DNA of 64,000 bases from Cephalotrichum gorgonifer (lineage: Eukaryota; Ascomycota; Sordariomycetes; Microascales; Microascaceae): assembly GCA_900312665.1 (NCBI GenBank), contig ONZQ02000018.1, positions 148,264 to 212,263 on the forward strand, given 5' to 3'. Below, piece after piece: positions 45,690 through 56,560 of this stretch (its first letter is position 1; each line of letters opens with the position of its first letter). Made by a program: the position numbers and the translations under genes. The notes under the pieces are model-generated. The model worked only from the letters and a program-made list of their open reading frames with translations. It did not search any database and was not told where the DNA came from.

Positions 45690-47896
45690 CTTGACGTAGA
45701 GAGGTATCTGAATGTTTGAAACGGTTCTGGATATCTAGGTTGGCGTGAGGTGTGGCTAGTAGTCGTGAGTTCAGAACCGGGGAAAGCATAGCTTTTATAC
45801 CTTGGTGCTGAGTTTAGTCCAGGGTCAATGTCCGAAGAATATTTCTTGAGGTCTTCCTCAAGAACACTACGACCAGCTCCCAGCCCCTCTGCATCTCGTG
45901 CCGGAAAACGTGTATCACCGAAATGACCTGTTCGGTCTTACAAGAGGGACCTTTTGCCATCTCGCCCGCTCAAGCCCCGCGACCCTATATTGCTGATCAC
46001 CCATAGTCAACCGGGCTTATTCTCAGAGCAGCGAGGTCAAGAGACCTCAGCGGCAACGGAACGCCTTCGGTTACCAAGCCCGACGTACTGGTTTAGTGAT
46101 CGCCCGAAATACCAAGACAAGTTGCCGGGATGAAGGGAGAGCAGACCGCTTCCATCAAGACCTCGCTTGGAATGTCGTGAAACCAGGCCAATATCCATGC
46201 AGCAGGTGTGTAATTCTGTAGCCAATGAGGTTTCTGCGATGGCATCCCCAACATCGTAAGACAATCTGCCGGCACGCGCGGCAACCCGGTCCTACGCCGG
46301 CGAAGTTGTGCCGGAATACCCAGTCAGATTCTCGTCTTCTGGCACCGCGATGTTGATTGCCCGCCCGACGATTCAATGCCGTGGCTGCGCGGTCTTCATT
46401 GACAGCTTCTATCTGAGTGCGAGATACCCCACATAGGGCCGGAGGCCTTGGGAACAAAAAGCAAGCCCAGGGCCCAATACACCCAAAACCTCTTGTGCAA
46501 TGCGGGGGGTGAAAGCTTCCGCCTCCGGAAACGCTCGGCTCCGGGTGCCACTTGGGGCTAGACCTCCCCGTAAACCAAGACAGAAATTCCTTCTACCCCG
46601 AATAGTAACTAATCAGGACATAAGAAGAGCCAGCCGTAAGCTGACTGTCTCGGTCAGCTTACGAAACGGGCTGACGGCTGCTACATTATCCTTATATTAT
46701 CCATTGCTCGGGTAGACCAGTTGCATAGAAACTGCATACTTCCGCTCGGGACGAAACTCAAAACCTACCGTTACTGCAATCTAGACTATCTGGTATAAGA
46801 AGCAAAAGAAATTATAGCAGGGACTTGGGTGAACGTACAGTCTATACGCAAAAAGGACCGAGAGCCACCGTATCCGCCCCATGGTACCGTGCAGTCATAA
46901 TCACAAACATTAACACGTAAAGATTTCACGGACCGGATCCCCATATAGGCCGGGACGTTCCGCGACCAATATAATTAGGTGTAATAACGCAGTATCCTGC
47001 AACGGAAGTGGTCCGAGTGACGAGGCGAAATTGGTGGGAGGATAGTGGATACCGTGGATAAGGAAGACGGTTCCCCTGCATATTTCGGCGGGCTTGGGTT
47101 CACGCTTGTGGATTGGCAACTCTTCGCAGCGGGCTACCGTCCGGCTATCAATCCGAACCTCCGCGGACGACATGTTGAGAGGAAAGATGAGGATGATGGT
47201 TGTGACGCTACGCAATGCTCGCCATGTCGAGGCATTGATGAGTGTGGAAGAATTTACGTCCCGGAATCTGTCGCATTAAAGTTGGTGGAGTGGGGAAAGA
47301 AAGGAATGCGGTGAGCCGGCCTGCCTGTGGGGAAGGGCGGATGCCGGGGACACGGATACGAATTAGGATCGTCCGTCCTGTCCTGGGGTCACAATACCCA
47401 CCCTGTCTCCGCCGCCCCGAGATGGAATAGAGCCCATGGATTCTGGAGATCAAGGGAGTCATGGGCCTCCTGCTGGACCTACCCGCTACCAGTGAGAAGA
47501 AAGCAGGGTATGAAATCTACCATCCAGAACTTTATAAGCCAGGGGAGAAATACGCGAGTCAAGTCGAGCCTTTTTTCTCTTTCTTTTGAATGAAAGCTAC
47601 GTTTTTAATACATTCGAACATGGTGGTTTCTCATGGAAAGGAAGTCTTGACATGAAGTGAAGAGGGCCCCAAGACGGCTTCATCTCCCATCCAGCAGGAT
47701 CATTGAAGCTGCATAATTGGAGAGGAACACGGCCAGATGGACAAGACCAGTCCGGTTGGCGAAATGGATAACACATGCGTAGCCACGCCAAGCCCGTACC
47801 CGTAACGCCCAAGGACCACGCCCGTTTTATAGTACAATGCGAATGCTGACGAACAGGACCTTTCCCTGTGTTCCCAGAATCCGAAGATATCACAAC
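45690..47896. other. Intergenic, no supported gene
   Basis: 2.2 kb with only short frames. A 14-bp inverted pair (GTAAGCTGAC ... GTCAGCTTAC) occurs near 46635-46662 and could form a hairpin. Nothing else supported. Confidence 0.45.
46635..46662. repeat. Short inverted repeat
   Basis: CGTAAGCTGAC and GTCAGCTTACG are separated by about six bases (TGTCTCG region), forming an 11-bp perfect stem. Possibly a terminator-like or chance structure; no gene ends next to it. Confidence 0.5.
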
Positions 47897-49399
47897 CTAG
47901 AAGGGCCGCCCGCCATGGTGGTAAGTGGGGCCGTCCGCAGTATGCTGACTTTCGGAACTATGCGAGACGGAGATAACATCCGTTCGAACGATTCCGCGGC
48001 TCCCCGGGTTGAGTGCATCTGGCGGCTGCTGGCCGCTATGATCATCGCCTGTGCCCCGGTTTTCCCCTCCCTTAGATTGCAGGATGGTTTCCTCGCTGCC
48101 CATCTGGGTCTGGTCCAGGAATGTAAGGCCGTTCGGATCCTTAACCGTCCGCTTCCGGGCCTGATAGGATAGCTCGATATCGGACTGTAGCTTCCCGCTC
48201 CTGCTGGAACCGTAGTTTTTGTAGTTCCGGGCCCCGTATGAGCTGCCGAATAGTCGCCGGCCCCAGATGCGGTCGGCCAGGGGCTGGAGGACGGGAATGC
48301 AGGACGCGATGATAATGGTGCTTCCCTCGACGCTGGAATGGGTTAGAGGGCTAGTCACTAAAAACTCCTTAGGGACTCAAATCTTACCAGGTCCAGATGA
48401 CGAGGTCCGAGGTATGGTAGGAGAAGTCGTCACTGGCCAAGCTCGGCAGACGAGTGGTCTTGTAGATGGCGACGACGGTGGCGCTGCAAAGATTAGTCCC
48501 TGTGAGACAGACTTCGATGGCCCTGGGCCTCCCGTGGCGGGATATACTCACATAGAGCCAATACCTAGAGCTCCGGAAAGGGCGATCTTCTTCCGACGAG
48601 GAATTTGTAGGCCGAACAGAACGAAGGCAGGATAGGCAGCAAGGTAGAGGTCGGTCCCGGCGGACATGCCTGTGAAGATGACAAGCAGATATTAGCATGG
48701 CATCCGGACATTTGGGAGGTAGTATTAAAGGATAAACGCACCACCCGCAAACATGGCGTAGTGCACAAGAACCCATTTGTCAATGCATTTGCCTTGGATG
48801 CTAAAGTCCCATTGCGACTCGACCGGCTTACACTGCGCGAAGAGGATCACGACGCAGCCAAGAAGACTTAGATTGGCTACGATACCGAGGAACCAGAGGA
48901 ATATCTTGTGGGTACGGCCGGGGTTCATCAGTCGAGTGAGCAGGTGCACGGCTGCAAGCTTTGGTAGCCCGAAGGACATGACGCCGGGACAGAAACCGAC
49001 GATGGTCCACAGGATCGCCTCCGACTTTTGCGAGTTCTCGAGAACGAGGAAGTGTTTGCCGTTACCCGCCTGTGCCGCCTTGATACCGAACGTGACTGCG
49101 CCCCATCCGCAAAGCTGGAGAGAGAGGACTGGTGTAAGCGCGTACTCTTCAAATCGGGACGCTCCTCCCATTGGGCCGGGGAAAAAAGGAAGGTGGGTAT
49201 GTACCACTGCGAGAATGATGATATAGTCATCAAGCTGGAGCTTCTTCATAATCCCCCCGCGGACGTAGAGCCTGGCCGCAGTAAACAGCGTCTCGAGAAC
49301 CGTCACGGTGACGATCGTGGCGATAATAACCGGGCCCTTGTCCGCGGCTACATATTCAGGCGGGAAGTCGAAGGCGCTTGGCGGTGGCGGCGCAGGCAT
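47897..49399 (-). CDS. Rhodopsin-domain (PTH11-like) integral membrane protein, 405 aa
   Basis: Five exons: 49399-49205, 49114-48742, 48669-48552, 48483-48388, 48332-47897; introns 49115-49204, 48670-48741, 48484-48551, 48333-48387. The protein begins MPAPPPPSAFDFPPEYVAADKG with no CFEM domain and has about seven hydrophobic helices. Family marks are LQLDDYIIILAV in loop 1, the ILFAQCKPVESQWDF segment and GKCID with two conserved Cys, LGCVVILFAQC, and VEGSTIIIASCIPVLQPL before the cytosolic tail. These define the fungal rhodopsin domain family that includes PTH11-like receptors. The tail of about 130 residues is polar and Gly/Ser-rich. Plasma-membrane signalling is plausible; ligand unknown. 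Confidence 0.93.
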
Positions 49400-51873
49400 G
49401 TTTGCGAGGATTTATCGGCAGGGCTGGAGAGAAGAGCGTGTCGTTAATTGTTTAACCTCCGTTGTATTCCAGCAAACCAAGTGGGTGTTTCCGCGCAGTG
49501 ACGAGCACAGAATGGGGCAGAGGGAAGCTTGGCGGACCTGAACGCAGAAACCGCGGGCCGCGAAGGAAACAGAAAGAGAGGGGATGCTGGTTTTCTAATA
49601 CATAGCTGGATTAGATATCACAGAACCTCATGTCGCCATCCATTATGGTGGGCTCGCTTGCAAACTTTCCTCCCGCGTTTCATACATGCAGGGAAATAGA
49701 CTTTGATCCGCAGAGATTCTGCGTTGTGATGATCGGTAGTCAAGGGGGCCCTAGTCAGGGGTACGCCGCGAAGAATATCCTGTGGGGTGAAGATCATCGC
49801 ATGTAATCAGGTTCGAGCATGATCGGGCAAATTTTCTGACAGAGGGAAGCGAAAAGGGGTCCGTCGTTGCTTCGGCATTCCCTTTGCCTTTCGACCCTGG
49901 TCGTCTCTTGTCGAGCCAAATATGGAACGATCGGCGGGAACGACATCGCAAGAGAGGACGGTCCGACTGGCAAGGATACCAAGGGGTTTGGCTCACCCCT
50001 GAATCCTCGCTTGCTCAGAACTAAAACCCACTTTCGAATATCATCACTGAGTATTACAGGGTTCCCCTCTCGTAGTCCATGTCAATACGCCCGCAGTGTG
50101 TACAAGTAATCTTGAGGCCTGGCGGGAGCTAGTCTGCCGTCCGACCCTCGCCCAGGGGCTGTGTGTGGCATTGCTTTTTCCGTCGTGTCTGCTCCGTGTG
50201 GAGCCACCAAGGCTCGAAAGACATGATAAAGGGCTAGTGGCCCCCATAGTTCCATCGTTCAGTCTTAGGCCGTCACATTCACTGGACACGTCGTATTCGC
50301 CATGAAGGATCCGGCTGCGAGCTCAGAATACAAACGGTGTGAAGGATGGTGTGCGGACCGGCCATCGGCTGCTCGAAAGTCTATCTCTTGGGAATACCGG
50401 ACGACTGGTAAATCTCCTGTGGCTTTGACCCAACCCGTGGCAGTGGCGTTTTTCCCGAGTGATCGACATCAGCGAACCCGAACCAAAAACCTCGCGTCTT
50501 TGCGAATCGTCAGCCCGCCAAGAGAGGCGGAGTCATGTTCTCCCGAGCGGGGATATTTAGGCCCATCTTTCAAGGCGGGCGGGGCCTTCGTCTTGAAAGA
50601 TGGGGCGCCGTTGAGCCCACCCTGCCAGCGAAGGCGGGGATGTTTTGAGCGGTGTGGGCCCCTTGATCTTCACCCAAGGGACTTTAACACCCCTGAGTCG
50701 TAGGACGCCTTCTCCCTGAGGAGGAGAACGCCCCCGATATGGCGCGCGGGGGGAGTGACCAGTCACTTTCTTGGCAATGTTCTGCCAACTTTTGTTACAA
50801 GTACAGCTCTGGAGAGTGAGGCGCTTGTCTCTCCACAAGTTTTGACAGAACGGACAGAGTCAGAACGTTGAAAGGCCAAGGACCCACCTCGCCCAGACAT
50901 GGGTCTTGTCCTCGAAAGCCCCGGAATTGACCAGTAGGAAGGCGACATGCTTCCCCGACCCCGGTTTAGCACCTGTTAGCTGCGAGTATAAGGACGTGCC
51001 GCTGGTCGCCCCCACTTGGCCAATTTCCCAGACGTACGGAATGGCTGGCTTCGCTTCCGGTGGGGGGCGCGGGAACGGCGGCAAAATAGCCGTGGCTCGG
51101 GTTTCAAACTGGGGTTGCATTCTGACCGTTGATCATTATTTTCCCTCTCGATCGGGTCGGAGATAGGATTGGGATGGCGAGTTTGCCTGGTGCGATATGC
51201 TTTCCTGCACACCGTTATTGACCGCATGATATCCACCTATAGGGCCCGGATAAGCTTTGAAGATGGCGAGACGAATCTCAGATTCGCAGGGCGTAGGATG
51301 CCCGTAATATTTCCCCCCATGTGGGCCTCTTTCCACCACCGGCCACGAAAACTCGAGAATGGTGTACGTCGCGTCGATCCAAGGATAGAAGATGGGGGTT
51401 GCAGTGGCAGCGGAGACAGCCCGCTCGATCGACGCATTCTCGTACTTATACGTATCTTATCGGGAGGACCGAAACCCCGCGAATCCCTGTCATGGAATCC
51501 CAGCAGTAAGCGGCCGGGGTCACCATTCCTTCAGGTTTTGGCAGGATCGACAAGAGGTCGTCCACACCCACCTCGAAATGCCAATCCCTGCCCCCTAGTC
51601 CATGCGAACGAGCGTCACATCGCTTGACGAAGTGGGGCTTCTTCGCAGGAAGAAAGGGGCACGGGGTGATGGGGCGGGAGACGTTGGGGAGGAATTGCAA
51701 GTCGCTCGTCCCCCGATGCCAATCCTGTAAAAAGGAACAAGTCTCACCCAGCAGTCCGTCCTTCCTAGGAGCCTTGCCATTCATCCCGTGTCACTTGAGT
51801 AAAAGTCTCGCCCCCAGGAACGCTTACATCACTAGGTCACATCCAGTCCGTGTCCAACCAAGAAATACCAATC
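49400..51873. other. Long upstream region of the O-methyltransferase
   Basis: About 2.5 kb with no convincing gene despite many GC-rich frames. Contains a cluster of inverted repeats between 50561 and 50767 (listed separately). Confidence 0.5.
50561..50606. repeat. Perfect long hairpin
   Basis: GCCCATCTTTCAAG (50561-50574) is followed after 17 bases by its reverse complement CTTGAAAGATGG(G)GC (50592-50606) with a single extra G. A nested GGTGT/CCCTTG ... CAAGGG/ACACC structure follows at 50651-50691, and a dyad AGTGAC-CA-GTCACT at 50754-50767. Confidence 0.75.
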
Positions 51874-53446
51874 ATGGCCGAGGTAAATGAGAACCAGACG
51901 AACGGTTCGGCCGCCAACGGGTCCCTCAAGAAGCCCGTGGTCGACATGTCCGTCGCCTTGACGGCGAACAACCTTGCCGCTGTCCCTGACCTGGCGAAGG
52001 GCATCTCGTCGCTCAGCGCCGCGGCAGCCGACGGCGATGAACAGGCCCGCCTCGACCTAGTGGAGAAGGCCAGGCAGCTGGTCAGGTCGCTGGAGACGCC
52101 CCGTGAGACCATGATCAAACACTGCTGGGCACAGGTTAGCCTTTCCTAGGAAGAGACCCTCTGTCCTATTCTGTGACGTACGGACTGACAAGCTTTCAAG
52201 CCGTCTGTGTTTACCGCCTTGACCGTAGGCATTGACACCGGCCTCTTCGCCGCCCTCGCAGAGGACGGAGGAAGCCCAAAGACCGCCCAAGACCTCGCGA
52301 AGAAGCTCCATATTGACCCTCCGTTGCTGTGTATGTTTGTTTCTCGGTGTGTCCTTACGTGGGTGCTTCTAACATGCCCAATAGGCCGTCTCATGCGCCA
52401 TATTGCGTCTATGGGATACATTGACGAGGTTGGCGCGGACACATACAAGCCCACCAACTTTTCGAGCTCGCTGACCATTCCCGAAATCGGAGGCGGCTAT
52501 CCGTGCATGTAAGTAGTGATCTCCCCCCCTTCCCCAAAGGTCGCCCCGCAGAACAACCTCGCTAATCTCCCTCCCTTCCATTAGCGCGGGCGGCCTGGCG
52601 GCGTCGCTCTACAAGTTCCCCGAATACGCCATCAAGACCGACTACAAAACGCCCAACAGCATCTCCAACGGGTCCCTCCAATATGCCTACAACACCGAGC
52701 ACAACATGTTCGAGCACCTGCACGCGAACCCGCCGTACGGGCAGCAGTTCAACAACCACATGGGCGGCTACCGCCAGGGCCGACCGTCCTGGATGGACGA
52801 CGGTTTCTACCCCGTGCAGCAGCGCCTCCTCGACGGCTTCGAGGACGCCCCGGATGCGGCGCTGCTCGTTGACGTCGGTGGTGGGTTGGGCCACGACCTC
52901 GACGAGTTCCGGCGGAAGACCCCCGGCGCTCCCGGCCGTCTCGTCCTCCAGGACCTGGGCAACGTGCTGGGCGAGATCGTGGAGCTGGACTCCAGGATTG
53001 AGCGCATGACGTACGACTTCCACACCGAGCAGCCGGTGAAGGGTAAGCCACCACGAACCCAATCCAACGCCCCCTCCTTTTCCCTCGCGCTACCAAGAAA
53101 TTTAACTAACGATTTCTGAAACAAAGGTGCCCGCGCCTACTACATGCACTCGGTGCTCCACGACTGGCCCGATGAGGTCGCCGCGCAGATCATCGCGCGC
53201 ATCAAGGAGGCCATGAAGCCGGGCTACTCCCGCCTACTGATCAACGAGAACGTCGTCCCACCCGAGAAGGCGCAGTGGGAGGCCACGGCGCTGGACATCA
53301 TGATGCTGACGCTGCTGAGCTCCCGGGAGAGGACGCAGGGGGACTGGGAGCACCTCGTGCAGGAGCTGGGCGGGCTGAGGATTACCAAGATCTATACGGC
53401 GGCGAATGGGGTGGAGAGTATTATTGAGTGCGAGCTGGTGGAGTAA
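51874..53446 (+). CDS. SAM-dependent O-methyltransferase (COMT type), 430 aa
   Basis: Five exons: 51874-52134, 52201-52330, 52385-52508, 52585-53042, 53127-53446; introns 52135-52200, 52331-52384, 52509-52584, 53043-53126. An N-terminal dimerisation/winged-helix part (PSVFTALTVGIDTGLFAALA; LLCRLMRHIASMGYI) is followed by the SAM-binding motif LLVDVGGGLGHD (about 265-276) and the LVLQDL segment. The catalytic His is probably H336 in VLHDWPDE, with NENVVPPEKAQWEATALDI after it. The layout is that of fungal/plant class I caffeate-type O-methyltransferases, which methylate phenolic secondary metabolites. No polyketide synthase, NRPS or other tailoring gene is beside it in the window, so it may act alone or with a distant cluster. 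Confidence 0.94.
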
Positions 53447-54049
53447 GCTCTGGATATAGTTCTAGCCGAATTGGAGGTGTGTATCCTCTTGTATATGTTC
53501 TTGTGCCTGTGGTAGGACTCCTATCGTGTAGTAGCTTCATAGCCCTCAGAGAGCAGCTGCCCATGCTTGCCTTACAGCCCAGGTGGTGCATCGGGAGGAT
53601 GGTGGTGTAAATTACTGGCAGAATTCCACCGAGGATGAACTCCCAGAACAGGATGCACTGGCCCGGCCCCGTATTATCTCCCATCGTGCACGATCTTCGA
53701 TATGGTTTGCACGGCTTTGCGTTTTTTTTTTTTTTTTTTAGGGGGGGGGGGGGGGGGGTGGAATGCTGGATGGTTTTTGCAATATTCTTTTCAAGATTCA
53801 CTATAGGTAGAGTAGGAATCAACCCGGATGCAACAGTGTGACTTTTAGAGCAAATGACGTGAACAGCGGCGGAAGTAAAAAGAGCTCGCGAGACTACAGT
53901 CTAAAATCAATACAGGATGGAATATTATTTTCATGCCTATCTAATTCATCCGCTGGAATCCACTCTCCTGGTTTGTTCTGCAAGACTTGTTGCGACGGTA
54001 CGTTCATATAGCTTTACAAGCCGCGAGTCCATTTCGCCATATCTATTGC
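53447..54049. other. Intergenic between convergent genes
   Basis: 3' flanks of the O-methyltransferase and of the membrane protein on the minus strand. Contains the T-run/G-run described separately. No supported gene. Confidence 0.55.
53720..53759. repeat. Poly-T then poly-G tract
   Basis: About twenty T are followed directly by A and then about eighteen G, just downstream of the O-methyltransferase. Same architecture as the tract near 1.68 kb. Exact lengths are assembly-sensitive. Confidence 0.85.
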
Positions 54050-55056
54050 TCACCATGCGGGCTCTTTTTCCGAGCGTGGGGTCTCACAAACATACATCAC
54101 CTTGGTCCTGACGTAGACCGTAGCCTTCTTACGACTCTCGCCGACCGGACAGCACCCGAGGAGAACGACTATAGGAATCACCAGTATGGCTAGAGAGACA
54201 ACCAGCGTCAGCGCAAATAGGAGCGGGTGGGATATTGCTCGAGCGCCGAGAATAGCCACCAGCAACCAGAACCCAACCCCAAGAGCCGCCTTGTCGTCGA
54301 TGTCGCCGAGGTGGGCGGCCGACGGTATGTACCGCCCAACTTCGTGGTTGATAATACCGATGAAGAGGCCAATGCAGGTAATTATGATAATCTCGTCGAT
54401 AAGCCCCAGGACGAATACTGGCAGCGCAAAGCCAGATCCGCAGACGAAGGCGACAATGAGGGCGCACAGACCCAGGATGGTGGAGGAGATGAGGAGGGCG
54501 AAGAGGGCGGTTGCGAGCTTGCCGGCGAGCGCGTGGTCGACCCCCTCTCCGTTCAGAGTGTCCATGCACCCGTCTAGCTTAAAGGCTTGATCGTCTGTAG
54601 TGTTCGCTGCCACAAGGTCCGCTTCGAATAGGGTGACCCATTCGAGTTTCTGGCCACGGCCTTCGCAGTCCATGGCGCCATCAACCTCCCTACACGCCCC
54701 TGTAGCCGGAAACTCGGTTATCCTTCGTACTCCGTGGACAGGGAAGTGAAGCTTACCGGAAAGACTAATGCGTACATGTCCGAGCGAACCCCTCACTCGC
54801 GCGAAAACATTCGTCGCCTATGATCTTCCTCAGGAAAGGTCGATCGAAGTTCAGGAGGCTGTAATTGGCCTCGGAGGGCGAGCGGCAGCTAGCGAGAACG
54901 CAAATGGCCAGGGCGAAGATCCCTTTACCTTGTAAGCCCCCACACAATGACTAGAAACCGCGGTGTGGCCACCTGGGGTGGAAACATACCGATGTTGCAG
55001 ACAAGAAGCCACACTTGGGAGGCCCTCGGCGGCCAGAGTTTTGCAGGGAGCGCCAT
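54050..55056 (-). CDS. Multi-pass membrane protein, 289 aa
   Basis: Three exons: 55056-54990, 54928-54776, 54699-54050; introns 54929-54989 (61 nt) and 54700-54775 (76 nt). The start ATG at 55056 gives MALPAKLWPPRASQVWLLVC, and splicing joins CNIG-KGIFALAICVLASC, creating a hydrophobic N-terminal segment cut by intron 1. A Cys-containing extracellular loop follows (GDECF, ACREVDGAMDCEG, LDGCMD). Three more strongly hydrophobic regions come next: LATALFALLISSTILGLCAL, FVLGLIDEIIIITCIGLFIG and LLFALTLVVSLAILVIPIVV. The tail is short and basic. Topology (N-terminal helix, Cys loop, clustered helices) recalls SUR7/PalI-type fungal membrane proteins, but I see no diagnostic motif. The second intron's GTACGC donor is the weakest point of the model. 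Confidence 0.72.
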
Positions 55057-56560
55057 TGGAGGTGTTCTTAGCGATGTCGTTGTGGGACTTGTAGCGTGCG
55101 GTATAAGAGTCTACAAAACACGATGATGCCACCGGTTGACTGGAGAGGTCCAGGGAAGGGGGAGGACTCTGGATCAGCGTCATATATGCTCAGGAAAAGG
55201 TAACAGGCTCATGAGCTCGGCCACAGCCGTGGCTATCGTCCCCTGAACCCTGCATGCCTGTTTTCATCTCACTCGACCCCTCACGATCTTCGCCAAGGCG
55301 ATTTATCGCAGGGCTTGAGGGTTAACCGCCTGCCCGCCATTTAGCTCCCGTTCCATGATCTAAGTGGCTGAAAGCGACAGCCTTCTCATTCGCCCAGATT
55401 AAGGTGTGGCGCGAAATATTGGTTTCTATTGCCGCGCATCTGCCGGGCTTCTTCAGTTTTGCCTATCATGCGTTTGCTGTGGTCGGGCACGGACAGAATT
55501 AATGCAGGTCTGTCTGGCGATTTCAAGCAAAAGGCACAGACTGAACTAGCCACTAAATAACTACTTGGCCCTCTCCATCTCCCCTGTCGTTTTTCCTTGC
55601 ATCTACAGCAGATAGAAACTCATGGAAAGTTCACCCAAGGGGTTGTTCCCACAATCTACTATCTAAATCACCATTGTTCGGTCGCCCGGAGAATAAGTGA
55701 GCTATACTTATAACTTCCTCTTAAAAACGTACACATCCCATATTATGTTGCATACACTAAGTTGGCAACAGATGTAGCGCCGTGAGAGTGTGTTAATCCT
55801 TCGCCTAGATGTGCGAACGTGCCTAGTTGTTATGTCATATTGTGCCACCTCAAGTCGAGCCTCAAGTCGAGAATGTGCATGGCTCACCTCGCTGGAAGAC
55901 AGCAATCGATACTGTCGCAATCAAGAGATTCAACCAAACTAACCTGGCCCGTAGCGCTGAGGTGTAGCCGTGCATCATTGTTGTGCTTGCGGAAAGTTCA
56001 GCGCGTCATGGTTGGCAAGGATACGAGACTGCATGGCTTCGCGATCATCTATTCAAACCTGTTTAACGCACACAGTCGGCTGGAAGATAAGCCGAATGTC
56101 CCCTTCCTAGATCAAACCTTGATCGCATTCGGTGCAAATCGGTCACCCGAAGGCTGAACACACAGCCTGCCGCCAGCCCTAACGGCGTGGATAAAACTAC
56201 CGGGTATATTGCGGCATATGCCCTGAAGGCCTAGATCGCATGCGGGGACGAGAGATCTCTAACCAGGATGACGGGGGACGGGACGGTCGGTGGGGCACGG
56301 GCGGTAGAGATATTGCTTACCAGGAAAGCTGCAATGGCGTCTCCCTATGTATATTGGAACGGGCCAACGAAACCTCCGACTTAATGAACGCTCTTACGCG
56401 TGATGCGAATGCCTTCAAGTCTCTCCGGCATTGAAGAGCCGAAAGCGCCTTGGCGCTAGGTATATTTCTATCCCGATTGACCCCACTCACAGGCTCTCGC
56501 CGTCGACGGGTCCTTGTGCCATTAAGGGAACTTACAGTAATCCGTGATTCAAATGCTACG
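55057..56560. other. Intergenic, no supported gene
   Basis: Divergent promoter region of the membrane protein (minus) and the secreted repeat protein (plus). A perfect 12-bp tandem duplication (CCTCAAGTCGAG twice) lies at 55848-55871. No coding evidence. Confidence 0.5.

Noticed and set aside
52562..53062. Minus-strand 166-residue frame over the O-methyltransferase
   Set aside because: Shadow of a GC-rich exon; composition is Val/Glu/Arg-biased and it ignores splice sites that the sense gene uses.
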